A DNA stretch of 9,217 nt from JAPHTQ01 sp051747405 (GTDB taxonomy: Bacteria > Pseudomonadota > Gammaproteobacteria > Thiohalomonadales > Thiohalomonadaceae): positions 1-9,217 of the forward strand of contig JBNJGC010000105.1 of assembly GCA_051747405.1 (NCBI GenBank), read 5' to 3'. The position numbers were made by a program, and so were the translations under genes. Below, in pieces: positions 7,291-9,217 of this stretch (positions are counted from its first letter, which is position 1; the number at the start of each line of letters is the position of its first letter). Below the pieces are notes generated by a model. That model had not been told where the DNA came from, searched no databases, and saw only the letters and a program-made list of their open reading frames with translations.

Positions 7291-7500
7291 GTCGGACCGC
7301 GGAGCGCCTGGTAGGGCTCGGTTCGGCCTTCGTACTGTGTAACAGATTGAATTATCGGCAAATTCGTCAGAAAATCCCGTTTATAGCAGGGCCTGGCCGG
7401 TACAACCCCGGTAGCTGCAGGCGCACCTCGAGCTTTGCCGCTCTGCTCAAGGGGCGTGAGTGTGTGCTCACTCTTTCTTCAGCGACTGCGGCTCCGGGCG
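7291..7500. other. Unassigned part of the ectA-ectR intergenic region
   Basis: About 210 nt between the ectA promoter and the AT-rich ectR upstream region. No credible ORF is seen. It is GC-rich with several short dyads, including GTGAG-N6-CTCAC (7456-7471) followed by a pyrimidine run TCTTTCTTC on the + strand, a weak terminator-like shape. No matching + strand promoter was found. A GCCGATAA octamer on the - strand (7359-7352) equals the sigma-28 -10 consensus but lacks a -35 at the right distance. Confidence 0.35.
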
Positions 7501-7510
7501 TTAAATACAT

Positions 7511-7534
7511 TTTGTGCAGAAATTAAATTTTAAT
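7511..7534. promoter_or_regulatory. Possible third EctR box and AT-rich dyad upstream of ectR
   Basis: TTTGTGCAGAAA (7511-7522) matches the TTTG-N4-CAAA form of the ectA leader boxes with one mismatch. It is followed directly by a perfect AT-rich dyad, ATTAAA-T-TTTAAT (7522-7534). Together they end 44 nt before the ectR start codon, where the ectR promoter should lie; TTTAAT or TTAAAT could serve as a -10, but no good -35 is seen. This suggests autoregulation of ectR. The support is positional and by similarity only. Confidence 0.45.
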
Positions 7535-7578
7535 GAAAAGGGCGTGTACTTTTCGTGAAAGCGCCTTGATGAGGGGAA

Positions 7579-8097
7579 ATGGAAAGATATACCGACGTTT
7601 TGATCACCCTGCGGCGCATCATCCGTGCCATCGACATGCGTTCGCGTCGCCTGATGCACCAGGCGGGGTTTACCGGCCCACAGCTGCTGGTTCTGCAGGC
7701 GCTGGGCACCCACGAGGAGATGAGCGCCGGTGAACTGGCGCGAGAGGTCAATCTGAGTCAGGGGACGGTGACCTCTATCCTGGGGCGTCTGGAGAAGCGC
7801 GACCTTATCCAGCGCATCCGCTCGCACACCGATCGGCGCAAGGTCTACGTCACCCTCACCGAATCGGGCAAAGCGGAGCTCGCTTCGGCCCCGACGCTGC
7901 TGCAGGAGCGCTTTATCGAGCGTTTCAGTGAACTAAAGGATTGGGAGCAACACCAGATCCTCGCCTCGCTACAGCGCCTGGCGGAGATGATGGACGCCCA
8001 GGATATCGAAGCGGCGCCGGTGCTGGACATTCGGCACGACCTCGAGCCCCAGCAGGCCACAGCCGATGAGTGGAAGACGGTAGCGGGGGAGAAGTGA
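7579..8097 (+). CDS. ectR: MarR-family transcriptional regulator, probably EctR
   Basis: DNA-binding repressor of the MarR family, 172 residues. The N-terminal helix (residues 1-28) should help form the dimer. The winged helix-turn-helix covers about 47-95: MSAGELAREVNLSQGTVTSILGRLEKRDLI is helix-turn-helix, and RSHTDRRKVYVTLT (81-94) is the wing with the family DRR motif. C-terminal helices (about 97-140) complete the dimer interface, and residues 140-172 form an acidic tail longer than in many MarR proteins. EctR proteins of halotolerant methylotrophs are MarR members encoded divergently from ectABC and repress it; position and family match here. Inducer or salt-sensing mode is unknown. A GAGGGG stretch precedes the ATG very closely (2-4 nt), so initiation may be weak, consistent with low regulator levels. 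A role in another pathway cannot be excluded from sequence alone. Confidence 0.85.
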   Translation: MERYTDVLITLRRIIRAIDMRSRRLMHQAGFTGPQLLVLQALGTHEEMSAGELAREVNLSQGTVTSILGRLEKRDLIQRIRSHTDRRKVYVTLTESGKAELASAPTLLQERFIERFSELKDWEQHQILASLQRLAEMMDAQDIEAAPVLDIRHDLEPQQATADEWKTVAGEK

Positions 8098-8137
8098 GTC
8101 CGCACAGACGTCTGAACAAGGAGGGTGTCCCGAACAT

Positions 8138-8166
8138 AAAAAAGGCCCGCACTTGCGGGCCTTTTT
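8138..8166. terminator. Bidirectional intrinsic terminator between ectR and the phosphoribulokinase gene
   Basis: GGCCCGC (8144-8150), loop ACTT, GCGGGCC (8155-8161) forms a perfect 7-bp GC stem flanked by six A residues on the left and five T residues on the right, so it has a T-tract in both reading directions. It lies between the stop codons of two convergent genes and should end both transcripts. Confidence 0.92.
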
Positions 8167-8191
8167 GATCCGGTGTGAACCTAAGCGGTTG

Positions 8192-9082
8192 TTACGGCTT
8201 TTTCTGGATCATGTCGTGGATGATGGGGGCCAGGATCAGCTCCATGGCGAAGCCCATCTTGCCGCCGGGTACGACGATGGTGTTGCGCCGTGACATGAAT
8301 GAGTTGGGGATCATGTTGAGCAGGTAGGGGAAGTCAACACCGGTCTTAACCGGATCGCGGAAGCGGATCACCACGAAGGATTCGTCCGGGGTGGGGATGT
8401 CGCGGGCGATGAACGGGTTGGAGGTGTCGACGGTCGGTACGCGCTGGAAGTTGATGTCGGTACGGGAGAACTGCGGGGTGATGTAGTTCACGTAGTCCGG
8501 CATGCGGCGCAGGATGGTGTCGACGATCGCCTCGGCGCTGTAGCCGCGCTGCTCGTTGTCGCGGAAGATCTTTTGGATCCACTCCAGGTTGACGATCGGC
8601 ACCACGCCCACCAGCAGGTCGGTGTGGGCGGAGACATCCACGTCGCCGTCTTTGGCCCCGCCGTGCAGGCCTTCGTAGAAGAGTACGTCGGTCTCTTCCT
8701 TAATCTCTTCCCACGGGGTGAACTGGCCGGCAGTGTAGTCGGTGCCGCCCAGGCGCTCATTATGGTGCTCGGCCTCTTCGTCACTGTGGATGTAGTAGCG
8801 GCGCTTGCAGTGCCCGGTATCGCTGTAGGTCTTGAAGGTTTCGGCCAGCAGGTCGAAATGGTTGGCCTCGGGGCCGAAGTGGGAGAGGTTCTTGCCCTCC
8901 TCGGCGAACTTGGCGATGGCCTCTTTCATCGCCTTGCGATCATAGCGGTGGTAGCTGTCACCCTCGATGACCAGCGGATTGATCTTTTCACGGAAGAAGA
9001 TGTGCTCAAAGGCGTTTTTGACGGTGGTGGTCCCGGCGCCGGAGGAGCCGGTGACTGCGATCACAGGATGCTTGACTGACAT
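8192..9082 (-). CDS. prk: Phosphoribulokinase, class I (proteobacterial type)
   Basis: Calvin-cycle enzyme that phosphorylates ribulose 5-phosphate with ATP to ribulose 1,5-bisphosphate, the substrate of RuBisCO. The 296 residues fit the short bacterial class, whose studied members are octameric, NADH-activated and without the redox cysteine pair of plant enzymes. Visible features: the P-loop GSSGAGTT (12-19), the GDSYHRYDR block (41-49) containing the likely catalytic base D42 and substrate-binding residues, the Walker B-like FYEGLHGG with E137, and conserved C-terminal blocks SRTDINFQRVPTVDTSNPF and VPGGKMGFAMELILAPIIHD. AGGAG lies 7 nt before the ATG. No RuBisCO or other cbb gene is visible nearby, so it seems to be a lone gene with its own promoter and terminator. 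The gene is often called prkB or cbbP; the choice of name is uncertain. Confidence 0.96.
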   Translation of the reverse strand: MSVKHPVIAVTGSSGAGTTTVKNAFEHIFFREKINPLVIEGDSYHRYDRKAMKEAIAKFAEEGKNLSHFGPEANHFDLLAETFKTYSDTGHCKRRYYIHSDEEAEHHNERLGGTDYTAGQFTPWEEIKEETDVLFYEGLHGGAKDGDVDVSAHTDLLVGVVPIVNLEWIQKIFRDNEQRGYSAEAIVDTILRRMPDYVNYITPQFSRTDINFQRVPTVDTSNPFIARDIPTPDESFVVIRFRDPVKTGVDFPYLLNMIPNSFMSRRNTIVVPGGKMGFAMELILAPIIHDMIQKKP

Positions 9083-9112
9083 AAATCTACTCCTATAACA
9101 GGATTGAAAATT

Positions 9113-9142
9113 CTTATATTTCAGCGGCTTAAAATCTTTGAA
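9113..9142 (-). promoter_or_regulatory. Likely promoter of the phosphoribulokinase gene
   Basis: On the - strand, TTCAAA (9142-9137), an 18-nt spacer and TATAAG (9118-9113) form a moderate sigma-70-like promoter about 30 nt before the start codon. The surrounding stretch is clearly AT-richer than the coding DNA. A second, AT-rich -10-like run (GATAAAAT) occurs farther upstream without a good -35. Confidence 0.55.
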
Positions 9143-9150
9143 CCGCGCAT

Positions 9151-9163
9151 TTTATCTGATAAA
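9151..9163. promoter_or_regulatory. Dyad upstream of the phosphoribulokinase promoter, possible CbbR-type site
   Basis: TTTATCTGATAAA is a perfect 6-bp inverted repeat around one base and fits the T-N11-A form of LysR-family sites. It is centred about 50 nt upstream of the predicted transcription start, a usual place for an activator. CbbR, a LysR-type protein, commonly controls Calvin-cycle genes; no regulator gene is visible here, so the assignment is a guess. Confidence 0.4.
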
Positions 9164-9217
9164 CCGCCCCAAAGTCTCGGAAAAAATGGGATTATTTGCC
9201 TTTTTAATGGTTAATTT

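Noticed and set aside
7300..7335. Segment resembling tRNA D-arm and T-loop pieces (GCGCCTGGTAG, GGTTCGGC)
   Set aside because: The pieces are too close together, and no anticodon arm or acceptor stem can be formed around them.
7352..7359. Perfect sigma-28 -10 octamer (GCCGATAA on the - strand) upstream of ectA
   Set aside because: The nearest TAAA on the same strand is 20 nt upstream instead of about 15, and ectoine genes are not expected in a flagellar regulon; probably chance.
7533..7733. Short + strand frame starting before ectR
   Set aside because: Overlaps ectR in another frame and has no domain; the ectR frame has a clear winged-helix signature.

Overview
The window reads as a GC-rich (roughly 60%) gammaproteobacterial chromosome segment with seven intact protein genes. 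It shows no mobile element, CRISPR array, rRNA or tRNA. A class I (proteobacterial-type) phosphoribulokinase points to Calvin-cycle autotrophy. A complete ectoine operon points to a halophilic or halotolerant lifestyle, and a membrane chemoreceptor points to motility or surface behaviour. A salt-adapted autotroph, such as a sulfur-oxidising or phototrophic member of the Chromatiales/Ectothiorhodospira type, fits best. That placement is inferred from gene content, not from any marker gene.

Layout. The left part (about 1-4851) is all on the + strand: rimO, which modifies ribosomal protein S12; a PAS-PAS-GGDEF diguanylate cyclase 44 nt behind it; then, after a 212-nt gap, a chemoreceptor with a PilJ-like periplasmic domain and a C-terminal CZB zinc-binding domain. 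The chemoreceptor converges on the ect operon, and both share one bidirectional terminator (4915-4947). The middle part (4964-7189) is ectABC on the - strand: tightly packed, ATGA-coupled between ectB and ectC, without ectD or an aspartokinase gene. A 389-nt divergent intergenic region separates it from a + strand MarR-family gene that is best read as ectR. A second bidirectional terminator (8138-8166) separates ectR from a convergent phosphoribulokinase gene on the - strand, whose promoter region fills the right edge.

How it works together. EctB, EctA and EctC act in sequence on aspartate semialdehyde to make ectoine. The neighbouring MarR-type protein is the likely repressor. The ectA leader carries a clear sigma-70-like promoter (TTGAAA, 18 nt, TATAAT). 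Just downstream of the predicted transcription start lies a pair of TTTG-N4-CAAA palindromes that together form a larger 31-bp dyad. A one-mismatch copy of the same box lies just upstream of ectR. The most valuable new observation here is this proposed three-box operator system. No wholly new multi-gene system is evident; the genes belong to known families.
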